Source of the DNA: Bifidobacteriaceae bacterium
Lineage (GTDB): Bacteria; Actinomycetota; Actinomycetes; Actinomycetales; Bifidobacteriaceae
Length of the DNA stretch: 64,000 nt
Direction: 5' to 3'
Assembly (NCBI GenBank): GCA_022650895.1
Contig: JALCQC010000001.1
Span: 1-64,000 of the forward strand
Below the pieces are notes generated by a model. That model was not told where the DNA came from, did not search any database, and worked only from the letters and a program-made list of their open reading frames with translations. Positions 49,362 to 59,819 of this stretch are shown here, one piece after another. The stretch's first letter is position 1. Every line of letters starts with the position of its first letter. The position numbers and the translations under genes are program-made.

Positions 49362-50168
49362 ATGAGCGAACCGGGTAATGATCCACAGAGCGGAAGCTTT
49401 GAGGCACAGGGCCATAGCGCCGGGCAACCTGGCCAAGAGAGCCCTTCTCCTGTGGAACCTCCGGTCCGTTCATCCTCCGCAGCGCCGACAGCTTCATCTC
49501 AACCGGCAGCCTCCTCCCAGCAGCGCCCGGCCGCGCCTGAATATGGACAGCGGCAGAAACCTGAGTACGGGCAGCTGTCTTCGCAGTTTCCAGGGTGGGA
49601 TCCCTATATCTATGGAAAGCCCGAACCTGAGGCACCCCGTGGTGATGCCGCTGGTGACGGCCGTGGGAATCAGTCTTCTGGGAACCAAAACCAGCAGAAT
49701 CGCCAGAATCAGCCGTTGTCTCGTCAGCCCCAGCAGGGTTTCGGACCGCAAAACGGCACTCAAGGCACCTCCCGTGGCTCCGGCACCAACGGAAATGGGA
49801 ATGGCAATGGTCCGCGTTTTCAGTTCCAGCAGATAGATCCGAACGACCCACGCCAGAACCCTTACTACGGTCACTGGGATTCCATGGCCATTGTGGCGTT
49901 TGTGACGTCGTTCTTCATTCCGCTGTTCCCTCTTTTTCTTGGCTGGATGTCCTTGCGCCGCACCAAGGTGCTGCACATGAAGGGGCGTGGGCTTGCCATC
50001 GCTGCGATGGTGATTTCTGTCATCCTGTTGATCTTGGAGTTCATGGTCATGTTCACCGGGGACAGCTCCCTCAACATGCTCATGCAGCAGCTGGGTTATG
50101 TTCCAGTGGATGGTGGAGAGGGCAGCATTGGAGTGACTACCGCTTTTCTGACTTCTTTCTTCGCGTAG
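49362..50168 (+). CDS. DUF4190-domain membrane protein with long disordered N-terminus
   Basis: This 268-residue protein begins with about 165 residues rich in Gln, Pro, Gly, Ser and Asn (QNQQNRQNQPLSRQPQQGF is one piece). Two membrane helices follow, with a connecting loop in the DUF4190 pattern (SMAIVAFVTSF, FLGWMSLRRTKVLHMKGRGLAIAAMVI). Function is unknown; such proteins are frequent in Actinobacteria. ATG 49362 was chosen because GGAGG lies at 49353-49357. It starts 20 nt after pheT and ends before a strong terminator. Confidence 0.85.
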   Translation: MSEPGNDPQSGSFEAQGHSAGQPGQESPSPVEPPVRSSSAAPTASSQPAASSQQRPAAPEYGQRQKPEYGQLSSQFPGWDPYIYGKPEPEAPRGDAAGDGRGNQSSGNQNQQNRQNQPLSRQPQQGFGPQNGTQGTSRGSGTNGNGNGNGPRFQFQQIDPNDPRQNPYYGHWDSMAIVAFVTSFFIPLFPLFLGWMSLRRTKVLHMKGRGLAIAAMVISVILLILEFMVMFTGDSSLNMLMQQLGYVPVDGGEGSIGVTTAFLTSFFA

Positions 50169-50245
50169 ATTCGTGTGGTTTCGCATAGGTCAGGGTTCCT
50201 CTTGTAGATTTAAGTTTCTTACATCGGGGGGTTTCGCCGAGCGAT

Positions 50246-50283
50246 CGTCTGGGTAAGTCAACGAGACTTGCCCAGACGTTTTT
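50246..50283 (+). terminator. Intrinsic terminator after the pheST-DUF4190 unit
   Basis: CGTCTGGGTAAGTC (50246-50259) pairs over 14 bp with GACTTGCCCAGACG (50264-50277) with one G-T pair, followed by TTTTTG. Confidence 0.93.
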
Positions 50284-50345
50284 GTATTTCTTCCTCTCAA
50301 TTAACTGTGCAAGCTTGCTGAGTGGTACCGCAAAACACCCCTGCA

Positions 50346-50382
50346 TGCATAATTATGCAAATCTGTGCATAATGCGTATACT
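50346..50382 (+). promoter_or_regulatory. Tandem ARG boxes over the argC promoter
   Basis: A perfect palindrome TGCATAATTATGCA (50346-50359) is followed 20 bp later, centre to centre, by a similar TGCATAATGCGTAT (50366-50379). The second overlaps a TATACT -10 box (50377-50382); the first covers the -35 position. Paired boxes about 21 bp apart with a TGCATAATTATGCA-like core are typical of ArgR operators. ArgR is encoded in the same cluster, so arginine repression is expected. Confidence 0.85.
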
Positions 50383-50468
50383 GGCACTGTCGACACGGCA
50401 GCAGACTTTCAGTAAAGGTTCATGTTGAATCCGTAATCTGTAGCCGACCCTTTCCACATGGAGGCTTT

Positions 50469-51560
50469 ATGACGTATACGGTTGCCGTTGCGGGTGCCAC
50501 TGGCTATGCGGGAGGTGAGGTTCTGCGTCTGCTTGCCGAACGTCCCGATTTCGAGATCACGACGGTCACGGCACATTCAACGGTGGGCCAGTCCCTCGGT
50601 GCTCATATGCCTCATATCCCCAGCCTTGCACACCTCACGGTGGAGGACACCACCCCCGAGAATCTCAACGGTCATGACATCATCTTCCTCGCTCTGCCAC
50701 ACGGAGCTTCGGGAGAGCTGGCTTCTCATCTCGATCCCGACAGCATTGTGGTGGATCTGGGAGCGGACCACCGCCTTGAGGAAAAGGCGGCATGGGACGA
50801 TTTCTATGGCGGCGCCTTTTACGAGCATTGGACCTATGGCATGCCAGAGCTCATCATCGGGAAAAACGCCGACGGTGACTATGTCAAGCAGCGTGAGAAT
50901 CTCGTAGGAGCCACACGCATCGCCGGTCCGGGTTGCAATGTGACGGCAACGACCCTTGCGCTTCAGCCGGGCATTGCCGAAGATCTTGTGGAGGAACATG
51001 ACATCGTCGCCACCCTCGTCGTCGGGTACTCAGGTGCCGGAAAATCTTTGAAGAAACCGTATCTTCTGGCGTCCGAAGCCATGGGATCGGCGGTGGCTTA
51101 CGGCGTGGGGGGAACCCATCGCCACATTCCAGAAATTCTCCAGAACTTTGCGCATGCAAAAGGTGGTGAAGGCCGCGACGCCGCCGACTTCACCATGAGC
51201 TTCACACCTGTTCTCGCACCGATGCCGCGCGGAATCTTCGCCTCTGTTACGGCGAAACTCAGTGAAAAAGCACTGTCTATGACGGACGCAGACATTCGTT
51301 CCGCATGGGAGAAGGCCTATGGAGAGGAGCACTTCATGCAGCTTCTTCCCGAGGGCATGATTCCGGCAACGGGCAACGTCATGGGGTCGAACAGCGCGCA
51401 TCTACAGGTGGCGGTGGATCGTAGGGCAGGTAGATTGCTGGCGATGTCCGCCATCGATAACCTGGACCGTGGCACCGCGAGTCAGGCCATCGAGGCGCTC
51501 AACATTGCGCTTGGAATCAAGGAAAGTCAAGGATTGACAACGATTGGAGTGGCACCATGA
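50469..51560 (+). CDS. argC: N-acetyl-gamma-glutamyl-phosphate reductase
   Basis: ArgC reduces N-acetylglutamyl-phosphate to the semialdehyde, step three of ornithine synthesis. The 363-residue protein has the NADP-binding GATGYAGGE motif near the start, the catalytic Cys in GPGCNVTAT, and the GAGKSLKKP and GTHRHIPE regions of the family. GGAGG at 50460-50464 precedes the ATG. It is the first gene of the arg cluster, and the ATGA overlap with argJ implies coupled translation. Confidence 0.97.
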   Translation: MTYTVAVAGATGYAGGEVLRLLAERPDFEITTVTAHSTVGQSLGAHMPHIPSLAHLTVEDTTPENLNGHDIIFLALPHGASGELASHLDPDSIVVDLGADHRLEEKAAWDDFYGGAFYEHWTYGMPELIIGKNADGDYVKQRENLVGATRIAGPGCNVTATTLALQPGIAEDLVEEHDIVATLVVGYSGAGKSLKKPYLLASEAMGSAVAYGVGGTHRHIPEILQNFAHAKGGEGRDAADFTMSFTPVLAPMPRGIFASVTAKLSEKALSMTDADIRSAWEKAYGEEHFMQLLPEGMIPATGNVMGSNSAHLQVAVDRRAGRLLAMSAIDNLDRGTASQAIEALNIALGIKESQGLTTIGVAP

Positions 51561-52726
51561 GCGTTACCTTCGCTCGGGGATTTTCAGCGGCGGGACTCTC
51601 GGCGGGAATTTCGTCGGTTCCGGGGAAAAGCGATATGGCGCTGGTGGTGAATGACGGACCGCTCGACGTGGCGGCGGGTGTCTTCACCTCGAACCGTTTC
51701 AGTGCGGCACCCGTTCAGTGGTCGCGCGAGGTCGTCAAAGGCGGTCACGCCAAGGGAATGGTCATCAACTCGGGGTGCGCGAACGCCTGTACGGGTGCGG
51801 AAGGCCTCGCACAGAGCAGGAAGACCGCCGAGGCCTTCGCACAGGCCGCCGGAACCACTGCCGACAAGGTGCTGGTGGGCTCGACGGGGTTGATCGGGGA
51901 GCTCCTGCCGTTGGACCATGTTCTTTCCGGTATCGAAAAGGGCTTTCCGCAGCTGGCTCCGAGCGAGGAGGCGGGTGTTGCGGCGTCGCAGGCAATCCTG
52001 ACCACCGACACCCAGCCCAAGCGCGTGTGCCTTCAGGTGGACGGCTACCGTCTGGGTGGAATGGTGAAGGGGTCAGGCATGATCGCTCCTCAACTCGCCA
52101 CCATGATCTGCGTTCTGACGACCGATGCCGTGGTCAGTGCCAAACAGGCGGACGCAGCGCTTCGCAAGGCCACGTCGACAAGCTTTGACCGCATCGACGT
52201 GGATGGCTGCATGTCGACGAACGACACAGTGGTGCTGCTCGCATCGGGAGCCTCAGGCATCACGCCTGACATGGAGGAGTTCACGGCTACAGTGTCGTCC
52301 GCTTGTTCACAGCTCGCCCGCAAGATCGTCGGCGACGGCGAGGGCTCCAGCCATGACATCAAGGTGAGTGTGACGGATGCCAGCAGCGAGGAGGCGGCAT
52401 TGGCATGTGCGCGTGCCGTGGCGGCATCGAATCTATTCAAATGCGCGGTGGCCGGCAACGATCCGAATTGGGGACGTATCGTGTCGTCGTTCGGCACCGT
52501 TCCGGAGCAGATCGCTCCCTACGATCCCGCGAAGGTGACGGTTGACATCAACGGGATTCGCGTGTGCGACGGTGGTGCACCGGGGCAGCCACGCGAGTTG
52601 GTGGATATGACACCTCGTGAAGTCCACGTCGACATCGCGTTGCATTCTGGTAGCGAATCGGCCACCATATGGACTGACGATCTGACACACGAATACGTTC
52701 ATATCAATTCCGAATACGAATCCTGA
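51557..52726 (+). CDS. argJ: Bifunctional ornithine acetyltransferase / N-acetylglutamate synthase
   Basis: ArgJ moves the acetyl group from N-acetylornithine to glutamate, recycling it, and in bifunctional forms also makes N-acetylglutamate from acetyl-CoA. The 389-residue precursor is self-cleaved before the nucleophile Thr182 in the KGSGMIAPQLATMI motif. Usually the motif reads APNMATM, so Gln-Leu replaces Asn-Met here. The oxyanion region VGSTGLIGE is present. The start codon overlaps the argC stop by 4 bp. Its presence explains why no argA or argE is needed. Confidence 0.97.
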   Translation: MSVTFARGFSAAGLSAGISSVPGKSDMALVVNDGPLDVAAGVFTSNRFSAAPVQWSREVVKGGHAKGMVINSGCANACTGAEGLAQSRKTAEAFAQAAGTTADKVLVGSTGLIGELLPLDHVLSGIEKGFPQLAPSEEAGVAASQAILTTDTQPKRVCLQVDGYRLGGMVKGSGMIAPQLATMICVLTTDAVVSAKQADAALRKATSTSFDRIDVDGCMSTNDTVVLLASGASGITPDMEEFTATVSSACSQLARKIVGDGEGSSHDIKVSVTDASSEEAALACARAVAASNLFKCAVAGNDPNWGRIVSSFGTVPEQIAPYDPAKVTVDINGIRVCDGGAPGQPRELVDMTPREVHVDIALHSGSESATIWTDDLTHEYVHINSEYES

Positions 52727-52745
52727 ACCCGGGAGCATAAGAGCA

Positions 52746-53765
52746 ATGGAAGTTTTGCACGGACCTGGTTACCGTCACCATTTTGACGTTCACAAAGATC
52801 TCACGCCGGAGGAGAAGGCGGAGGTGTTGGTGGACGCACTTCCGTGGCTTGAGGAATTCTCCGGTGAACGCGTGGTGATCAAGTTCGGCGGCAACGCCAT
52901 GATCAATCAGAATCTCAAGCGTTGTTTTGCCGAGGACATGGTGTTTCTGCATCGCGTCGGACTCCATCCGATCGTGGTGCATGGCGGTGGGCCCCAGATC
53001 TCCCACATGCTGAAGGCACTTGGCATCAAGTCGGAGTTCCGTGGCGGTCTGCGCGTGACCACACCACAGGCCATGGAAGTGGTCCGCATGGTGCTCACGG
53101 GGAAGGTGTCGCGTGAACTGATCGGTCTCATCAACACGCATGGATCACTCGCCATGGGTATGAGTGGCGAGGATGCGGGACTTTTCTCAGCCGTGCAGAC
53201 GCACCCGCTGATCAACGGTGTGCATGAGGATCTTGGCTTGGTCGGAGAGATCGTGAGTGTCAATGCCTCCGCCGTCGACGATTTGGTGCAGATGGGGAGG
53301 ATTCCCATCGTTTCATCGGTGGCGCCCGATGAAGACGATCCCACGAAGGTCCTCAACATCAATGCGGATTCTGCGGCGGCCTCGCTGGCTGCTGCAGTTG
53401 GTGCCCGGAAGCTCATCGTGCTCACCGATGTCGAGGGTCTTTATTCCAACTGGCCCGACAAAAATTCGCTGATTAGCCGCATCGGATTGGAGAAGCTGCG
53501 TTCCATGCTTCCCGATCTGGAGACCGGTATGCGTCCCAAGATGAAGGCCTGTGTACACGCGCTTGATGGTGGCGTTGAGGAAGCGCATATCATCGACGGA
53601 CGTACGCCCCATTCCATTCTCAATGAGATTTTCACGACGGATGGCATCGGCACGATGGTGGTGCGTGAGGGTGACATCGAGCTGCGGGCCGCGCGCCCGG
53701 ATTCTGTGAACGAGGATCGGGTTCCGAATGTGGAACCGTCAGATACCGCAGCAGACGCTGACTGA
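52746..53765 (+). CDS. argB: Acetylglutamate kinase
   Basis: ArgB phosphorylates N-acetylglutamate. The 339-residue protein has the amino-acid-kinase motifs: VVIKFGGNAMI (phosphate-binding Lys), HGGGPQIS, and LTDVEGLYSNWPD. The N-terminal helix preceding the fold suggests the hexameric, arginine-inhibited class seen in Actinobacteria. A tail of about 40 residues extends past the domain. It starts 19 nt after argJ. Feedback control by arginine is inferred from the class, not seen directly. Confidence 0.96.
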   Translation: MEVLHGPGYRHHFDVHKDLTPEEKAEVLVDALPWLEEFSGERVVIKFGGNAMINQNLKRCFAEDMVFLHRVGLHPIVVHGGGPQISHMLKALGIKSEFRGGLRVTTPQAMEVVRMVLTGKVSRELIGLINTHGSLAMGMSGEDAGLFSAVQTHPLINGVHEDLGLVGEIVSVNASAVDDLVQMGRIPIVSSVAPDEDDPTKVLNINADSAAASLAAAVGARKLIVLTDVEGLYSNWPDKNSLISRIGLEKLRSMLPDLETGMRPKMKACVHALDGGVEEAHIIDGRTPHSILNEIFTTDGIGTMVVREGDIELRAARPDSVNEDRVPNVEPSDTAADAD

Positions 53766-53810
53766 ACGAGACATAGACGGATATAGCTGGATGACGGACG
53801 AAGGATGGCA

Positions 53811-55115
53811 ATGACGGATTACACGCAGGGCGCCCACGATACGCGGGATGCGGAAGACATCGATGAGTACGAGCACGTTCATCTCAACGTGTTCGGAACC
53901 CCTTTGCGAGTGCTGGACCATGGCGAAGGGTGCCGTGTGTGGGATGTCGATGGCAATGAATACCTCGATTTCCTTGCCGGCATCGCCGTGAACTCCATCG
54001 GGTATGCGCATCCTCGGTGGGTTGCGGCCGTTACTGAGCAGGCGGGAAAGATCGCGCACTCCAGCAATTACTTTGCCACGGAGCCCCAGATCCATCTTGC
54101 CGAGAAGCTTCTGAAGTATGCGCAGGCACCGGAAGGCTCGAAGGTCTACTTCTGCAATTCGGGTGCCGAGGCGAACGAGGCGGCTCTCAAGCTCGCAAAG
54201 CTGCATGGTCGCACGCTGTGTGGCGCGCTGCCCTCGATAGGGGGACGCCCGGCGCGCATCCTCGCACTGACGAACGGGTTCCATGGCCGCACGCTCGGTG
54301 CGTTGAGTGCCACGTGGAAGCCTGCCATTCGTAAGCCCTTTGAGCCTCTGGTCCCGGGGATCGAATTCGTCGACGCCAACGACATCGAAGCCTTGCGCAG
54401 CGCTTTTGCGGAAAACAATCAGGGAAAACACGGCAAGGGACCCGTTGCGGCCGTCATTCTCGAACTCATTCAGGGAGAGGCCGGCGTGCTGCCGCTGCAG
54501 GCGGATTATGTGCGCGACGTCCGCAGAATGTGCACCGAAAACGGCGCGCTCATGATCATCGATGAGGTGCAGACCGGCATCGGCCGCACCGGCTCCTGGT
54601 TCGCCTTCCAGCGTGAGGATCTCACCCATGGCATCATTCCCGACGCTGTGAGTTTCGCAAAAGGTGTCGCCGGTGGTTTTCCCATGGGAGGCCTCATCGT
54701 CTTCGGCGCGAAGAACGCGGCATTGTTCACTCCAGGTTCCCACGGCTCCACTTTCGCAGGGAACCCCTTGGGGGCAGCCGCCGCGTTGGCGACGGTCGGG
54801 GTGATTGAGGACGAGCATCTCATCGAAAATGCCGAACAGCGAGGCGAACAGTTGCGCACGGAGATTTCCAACTGCGGAAACCCTGTGTTCTCAACGGTTC
54901 GTGGCCGGGGGCTTCTCAATGCCGTGACGTTGAACCGGCCCTGTGCCCACGCCATCGTCGAATGGGCGCTCACTCAAGGACTGATCGTGAATGCGGTACG
55001 TCCCGACGCCGTTCGCCTTGCCCCTCCACTCATCGTGAGCGCGGAGGAAATCAGCGAGGCAGTCTCGATTCTGGCTAAGGTGCCCGCGGACCTTCCGCTC
55101 GACCCGGCGAACTGA
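53811..55115 (+). CDS. argD: Acetylornithine aminotransferase
   Basis: ArgD transfers an amino group from glutamate to N-acetylglutamate semialdehyde using PLP. The protein of about 434 residues is a class III aminotransferase: FCNSGAEANEAALKLAK, the ALTNGFHGRTLG region, IIDEVQTGIGRTG and the PLP-binding Lys in SFAKGVAGGFP. Two Met codons are close together; ATG 53811 sits 6 nt after AAGG and is favoured over ATG 53805. The 45 nt after argB hold only the leader. It belongs to the arg cluster. Confidence 0.96.
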   Translation: MTDYTQGAHDTRDAEDIDEYEHVHLNVFGTPLRVLDHGEGCRVWDVDGNEYLDFLAGIAVNSIGYAHPRWVAAVTEQAGKIAHSSNYFATEPQIHLAEKLLKYAQAPEGSKVYFCNSGAEANEAALKLAKLHGRTLCGALPSIGGRPARILALTNGFHGRTLGALSATWKPAIRKPFEPLVPGIEFVDANDIEALRSAFAENNQGKHGKGPVAAVILELIQGEAGVLPLQADYVRDVRRMCTENGALMIIDEVQTGIGRTGSWFAFQREDLTHGIIPDAVSFAKGVAGGFPMGGLIVFGAKNAALFTPGSHGSTFAGNPLGAAAALATVGVIEDEHLIENAEQRGEQLRTEISNCGNPVFSTVRGRGLLNAVTLNRPCAHAIVEWALTQGLIVNAVRPDAVRLAPPLIVSAEEISEAVSILAKVPADLPLDPAN

Positions 55116-55284
55116 GCGCGCTCGCACCTGCAGAAGGGCATCTGTACGGAGAGTCGCCGCATCTGCAGAGCCTCCAGATCCGCAGAATAGGCAGTAACGC
55201 AGTGCAGTAAGTTTGATTTTTTTTGATGCATCCATTGAAACCGGCTTGACCGGCATCGTGAGGGGAAATGAAAGGTGGTGCCAG
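55116..55284. other. argD-argF intergenic segment with inverted repeat
   Basis: This 169-bp gap contains an inverted repeat CTGCAGA (55128-55134) / TCTGCAG (55162-55168) and a run of eight T (55217-55224) next to the palindrome GATGCATC (55225-55232). It could hold a weak terminator, a second promoter, or an ArgR half-site. None is convincing. Confidence 0.3.
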
Positions 55285-56259
55285 ATGGCACATGAACTGA
55301 GACACATGCTCAGGGACGACGACGTCAACCATGAGGAGCAACGGCAGATTCTGCAGCTGGGAATGAAGTTTCGTGAGGATCGTTTCTATTCACGTCCTTT
55401 CGAGGGGCCACAGGCCGTGGCCGTGCTCTTCGACAAGCCGTCGACGCGCACACGTTCCAGTTTCTCCATCGGAGTGGCGGAGCTGGGAGGCTACCCACTC
55501 GTCATTGACAAGTCCGGTTCGCAGTTGGGCAGGGGAGAGCCCGTGGCCGACACGTCACGCGTCCTCACCCGTATGGCGTCGGCAATCGTGTGGCGCACCT
55601 TCGGTCAGGCGCGGGTCGAGGAGATGGCTAAGTACGCCTCAGTGCCCGTGGTCAACGCTTTGACGGACGAGTTCCATCCCTGCCAGGTTCTCGCCGATTT
55701 CCTCACCATCGCACAGTTCCGTGGCGGAGTGGACTCCCTGCCAGGCAAGACCATTGCCTATCTCGGCGACGGTGCCAACAATATGGCGAATTCCTATCTG
55801 CTCGCCGGCGCGACCGCTGGAATGAACGTGCGCATCGCGGGCCCCAACGGTTTCCTGCCGGCCCACGATATCGTCGAGAAGGCAACGGCCATCGCCAAGG
55901 AAAATGGCGGTGAAATCCTAGTTACCACTGATCCGCGTGAGGCCGTCGCCGATGCCGATTGCATTTTCACGGACACTTGGGTTTCCATGGGGGAGGAAGC
56001 GGAATACTCCATTCGTTCCAAGCCTTTCTGGGGCTATCAGGTCAACGATGAGCTCATGAAGCTGGCGAAGCCCGATGCCTTGTTCCAACACTGCCTGCCC
56101 GCCTACCGGGGCAAGGAGGTCACGGCGTCCGTCATCGATGGCCCTCAGTCGGTGGTGTGGGACGAAGCGGAGAACCGCCTCCACGCGCAGAAGGCGCTGC
56201 TGACGTGGCTCGTGGCGTGGCAGCGTGAGGATCCGTCGCTGCTTGGGAACGTGGAGTGA
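55285..56259 (+). CDS. argF: Ornithine carbamoyltransferase
   Basis: ArgF joins ornithine and carbamoyl phosphate to give citrulline. The 324-residue protein has the carbamoyl-phosphate-binding STRTR motif (DKPSTRTRSSF), HPCQVLADF and the ornithine-site Cys in HCLPAYRG. ATG 55285 has AAAGGTGG 6 nt ahead; the open frame begins 24 codons earlier without support. argR starts 10 nt after its stop. Confidence 0.97.
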   Translation: MAHELRHMLRDDDVNHEEQRQILQLGMKFREDRFYSRPFEGPQAVAVLFDKPSTRTRSSFSIGVAELGGYPLVIDKSGSQLGRGEPVADTSRVLTRMASAIVWRTFGQARVEEMAKYASVPVVNALTDEFHPCQVLADFLTIAQFRGGVDSLPGKTIAYLGDGANNMANSYLLAGATAGMNVRIAGPNGFLPAHDIVEKATAIAKENGGEILVTTDPREAVADADCIFTDTWVSMGEEAEYSIRSKPFWGYQVNDELMKLAKPDALFQHCLPAYRGKEVTASVIDGPQSVVWDEAENRLHAQKALLTWLVAWQREDPSLLGNVE

Positions 56260-56269
56260 GGAGGAGATC

Positions 56270-56827
56270 GTGACCGCGTCGCAGAATTCATCATCGCCGT
56301 CTGGGGCCGCTGCCCGTCTGCGCCATCCGCAGACCAGGGCAGGACGTCTCGCCGCCGTGCGTACGGCCATAGAATCCATGCCGATCACCTCTCAGCAGCA
56401 GCTTTCGGAAATTCTGGCCGAGCAGGGCTTCGAGGTCACTCAGGCGACGTTGAGCCGCGATCTCGACGAGCTTGAGGCCTTCAAGGCACGCAACGCACAG
56501 GGGATCATGAGCTACTTGCTTCCCGATTCCACTGACGCACCCTCCATGGCCGAGGATGGTTCGGCACCCTCGGCTCGTGTGCGTCCGCAGATGGCGAAGG
56601 TATTGTCCGGCTTGGTCACCTCCGTGGCCACCGCCTCCAATCAGGTCGTCGTCCACACACCTTCCGGGGCCGCACAGTACGTTGCCAGCGTCATCGACGC
56701 CGAGCCTCCGGAAAGCGTCCTGGGCACCATCGCCGGTGACGACACCGTTCTCATCATCCTGTCCTCGGACGATATGGCCAAGAACTATTCGTCACTGCTG
56801 CTGGAGATTGCCGCCGGACAGGGCTGA
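56270..56827 (+). CDS. argR: Arginine repressor
   Basis: ArgR is the arginine-sensing repressor of the arginine genes. The 185-residue protein has the N-terminal winged-helix DNA-binding domain (LSEILAEQGFEVTQATLSRDLDEL) and the C-terminal arginine-binding, hexamer-forming domain (PPESVLGTIAGDDTVLIILSS, containing the Gly-Thr-Ile-Ala-Gly-Asp-Asp core). An N-terminal extension of about 30 Ser/Ala/Arg-rich residues is unusual but seen in some Actinobacteria. It starts with GTG 56270 preceded by GAGGAGA. The ARG boxes at 50346-50379 are its probable target. Confidence 0.95.
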   Translation: MTASQNSSSPSGAAARLRHPQTRAGRLAAVRTAIESMPITSQQQLSEILAEQGFEVTQATLSRDLDELEAFKARNAQGIMSYLLPDSTDAPSMAEDGSAPSARVRPQMAKVLSGLVTSVATASNQVVVHTPSGAAQYVASVIDAEPPESVLGTIAGDDTVLIILSSDDMAKNYSSLLLEIAAGQG

Positions 56828-56926
56828 GTGCACAGCCCGGCGAGATCCATAGGGCCGCACTTTATCTTTTGAAAAACCACAACCGTAACTGCAACCGTTA
56901 CAAAACTGTTAGAAAGGCACACAACA

Positions 56927-58162
56927 ATGGCAGATGAGAAACGCCTCGTTCTGGCGTATTCGGGAGGTCTCGACACCTCCGTGGCAATTCCGTATCTGAA
57001 GGAGCGCACCGGCAAGGATGTCGTCGCGGTGTCTCTGGACGTCGGTCAGGGTGGCGAGAGCCTCGAAACCGTTCACGACCGTGCTCTGGCCTGCGGAGCC
57101 GTGGAATCCTATGTGGTGGACGCCCGCGACGAGTTCGCCAGCGAATACTGCATGCCCGCGCTCGCCGCCAATGCGATGTACGAAGGCGTCTATCCACTGG
57201 TCTCCGCGATTTCACGTCCGCTGATCACCAAGCACCTGGTGCGCGCCGCCCATCAGTTCGGCGCCGACACCATCGCGCATGGCTGCACCGGAAAGGGCAA
57301 CGATCAGGTGCGCTTCGAGGTCTCCATCATGTCGGTGGACCCCGAGCTCAAGGCCATCAGCCCGATTCGCGACATGTCGCTGACCCGCGACGTCGAGATC
57401 GCCTACGCGAAGGAGCACAAGCTTCCGATCGAACAGACCGAGAAGAGCCCCTATTCCATCGATCAGAACGTGTGGGGCCGTGCCATCGAGACCGGTTACC
57501 TTGAGGATCCGTGGAACGCTCCGACCAAGGACGTCTACTCCTACACCGACGATCCCGCCTTCCCGCCTGTCGAGGACGAGGTCGTCATCGAATTCAAGCA
57601 GGGCGTCCCCGTCAAGATTGACGGCCGTGAGGTGACTCCGCTGCAGGCCATCGAAGAAATGAACCGTCGTGCGGGTGCGCAGGGCATTGGACGTATCGAC
57701 CTCATCGAGGACCGCCTCGTCGGCATCAAGTCCCGCGAACTCTACGAAGCTCCTGGTGCGGTGGCTCTCATCACCGCTCACGACGAGCTTGAGAACGTGA
57801 CGCTGGAGCGCGAACAGCACCGCATCAAGCGTGATCTAGACAAGCGCTGGGCAGAGCTCGTCTACGATGCGCAGTGGTACTCGCCGGCGAAGCGCTCCAT
57901 CGACGCCTTCATCGCCGAGACCCAGCGGTATGTCTCGGGAGAGATTCGTATGGTGATGCACGGAGGACGTGCGGTCGTCACCGGCCGCCGTTCCGACGCC
58001 TCGCTTTACGACTTCAACCTCGCCACCTACGAGACCGGAGACACCTTCGATCAGCACGCCTCCAACGGCTTCATCGAGATCTACGGTCTGCCGTCGAAGG
58101 TCGCCGCGGCCCGCGACGTCAAGTTCGGCAATGGCATCGAAGTCGCCACCGACAAGCTGTGA
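56927..58162 (+). CDS. argG: Argininosuccinate synthase
   Basis: ArgG joins citrulline and aspartate with ATP. The 411-residue protein opens with the ATP pyrophosphatase loop AYSGGLDTS and has the [15 protein letters not shown] region of the active site. GAAAGG lies ahead of the ATG. The 99-bp gap after argR contains two AACCGT direct copies and a GTAAC/GTTAC inverted repeat at about 56887-56903, possibly part of a separate promoter. argH follows 44 nt later. Confidence 0.97.
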   Translation: MADEKRLVLAYSGGLDTSVAIPYLKERTGKDVVAVSLDVGQGGESLETVHDRALACGAVESYVVDARDEFASEYCMPALAANAMYEGVYPLVSAISRPLITKHLVRAAHQFGADTIAHGCTGKGNDQVRFEVSIMSVDPELKAISPIRDMSLTRDVEIAYAKEHKLPIEQTEKSPYSIDQNVWGRAIETGYLEDPWNAPTKDVYSYTDDPAFPPVEDEVVIEFKQGVPVKIDGREVTPLQAIEEMNRRAGAQGIGRIDLIEDRLVGIKSRELYEAPGAVALITAHDELENVTLEREQHRIKRDLDKRWAELVYDAQWYSPAKRSIDAFIAETQRYVSGEIRMVMHGGRAVVTGRRSDASLYDFNLATYETGDTFDQHASNGFIEIYGLPSKVAAARDVKFGNGIEVATDKL

Positions 58163-58191
58163 CTGACAAGCTGCAAAAAGTAAACGCGTGA

Positions 58192-59700
<1,509 letters not shown>

Positions 59701-59713
59701 CGCAACCAACGCG

Positions 59714-59740
59714 GCTGACATAGCTGACATAACTGACGTA
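59714..59740. repeat. Three tandem 9-bp repeats after argH
   Basis: GCTGACATA occurs twice in tandem (59714-59722, 59723-59731), followed by the variant ACTGACGTA (59732-59740). The array abuts the bidirectional terminator hairpin. Confidence 0.6.
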
Positions 59741-59779
59741 GTGGTGAGCTGAGCCGGACCGCTGAAATCAGCTCACCAC
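59741..59779. terminator. Bidirectional hairpin between argH and the aldo/keto reductase gene
   Basis: GTGGTGAGCTGA (59741-59752) pairs perfectly with TCAGCTCACCAC (59768-59779). No strong T-tract follows, but it lies between convergent genes. Confidence 0.7.
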
Positions 59780-59819
59780 AGACCTTTCGGATCTCTCTAA
59801 GGCAGCACAGCATAGTTGT

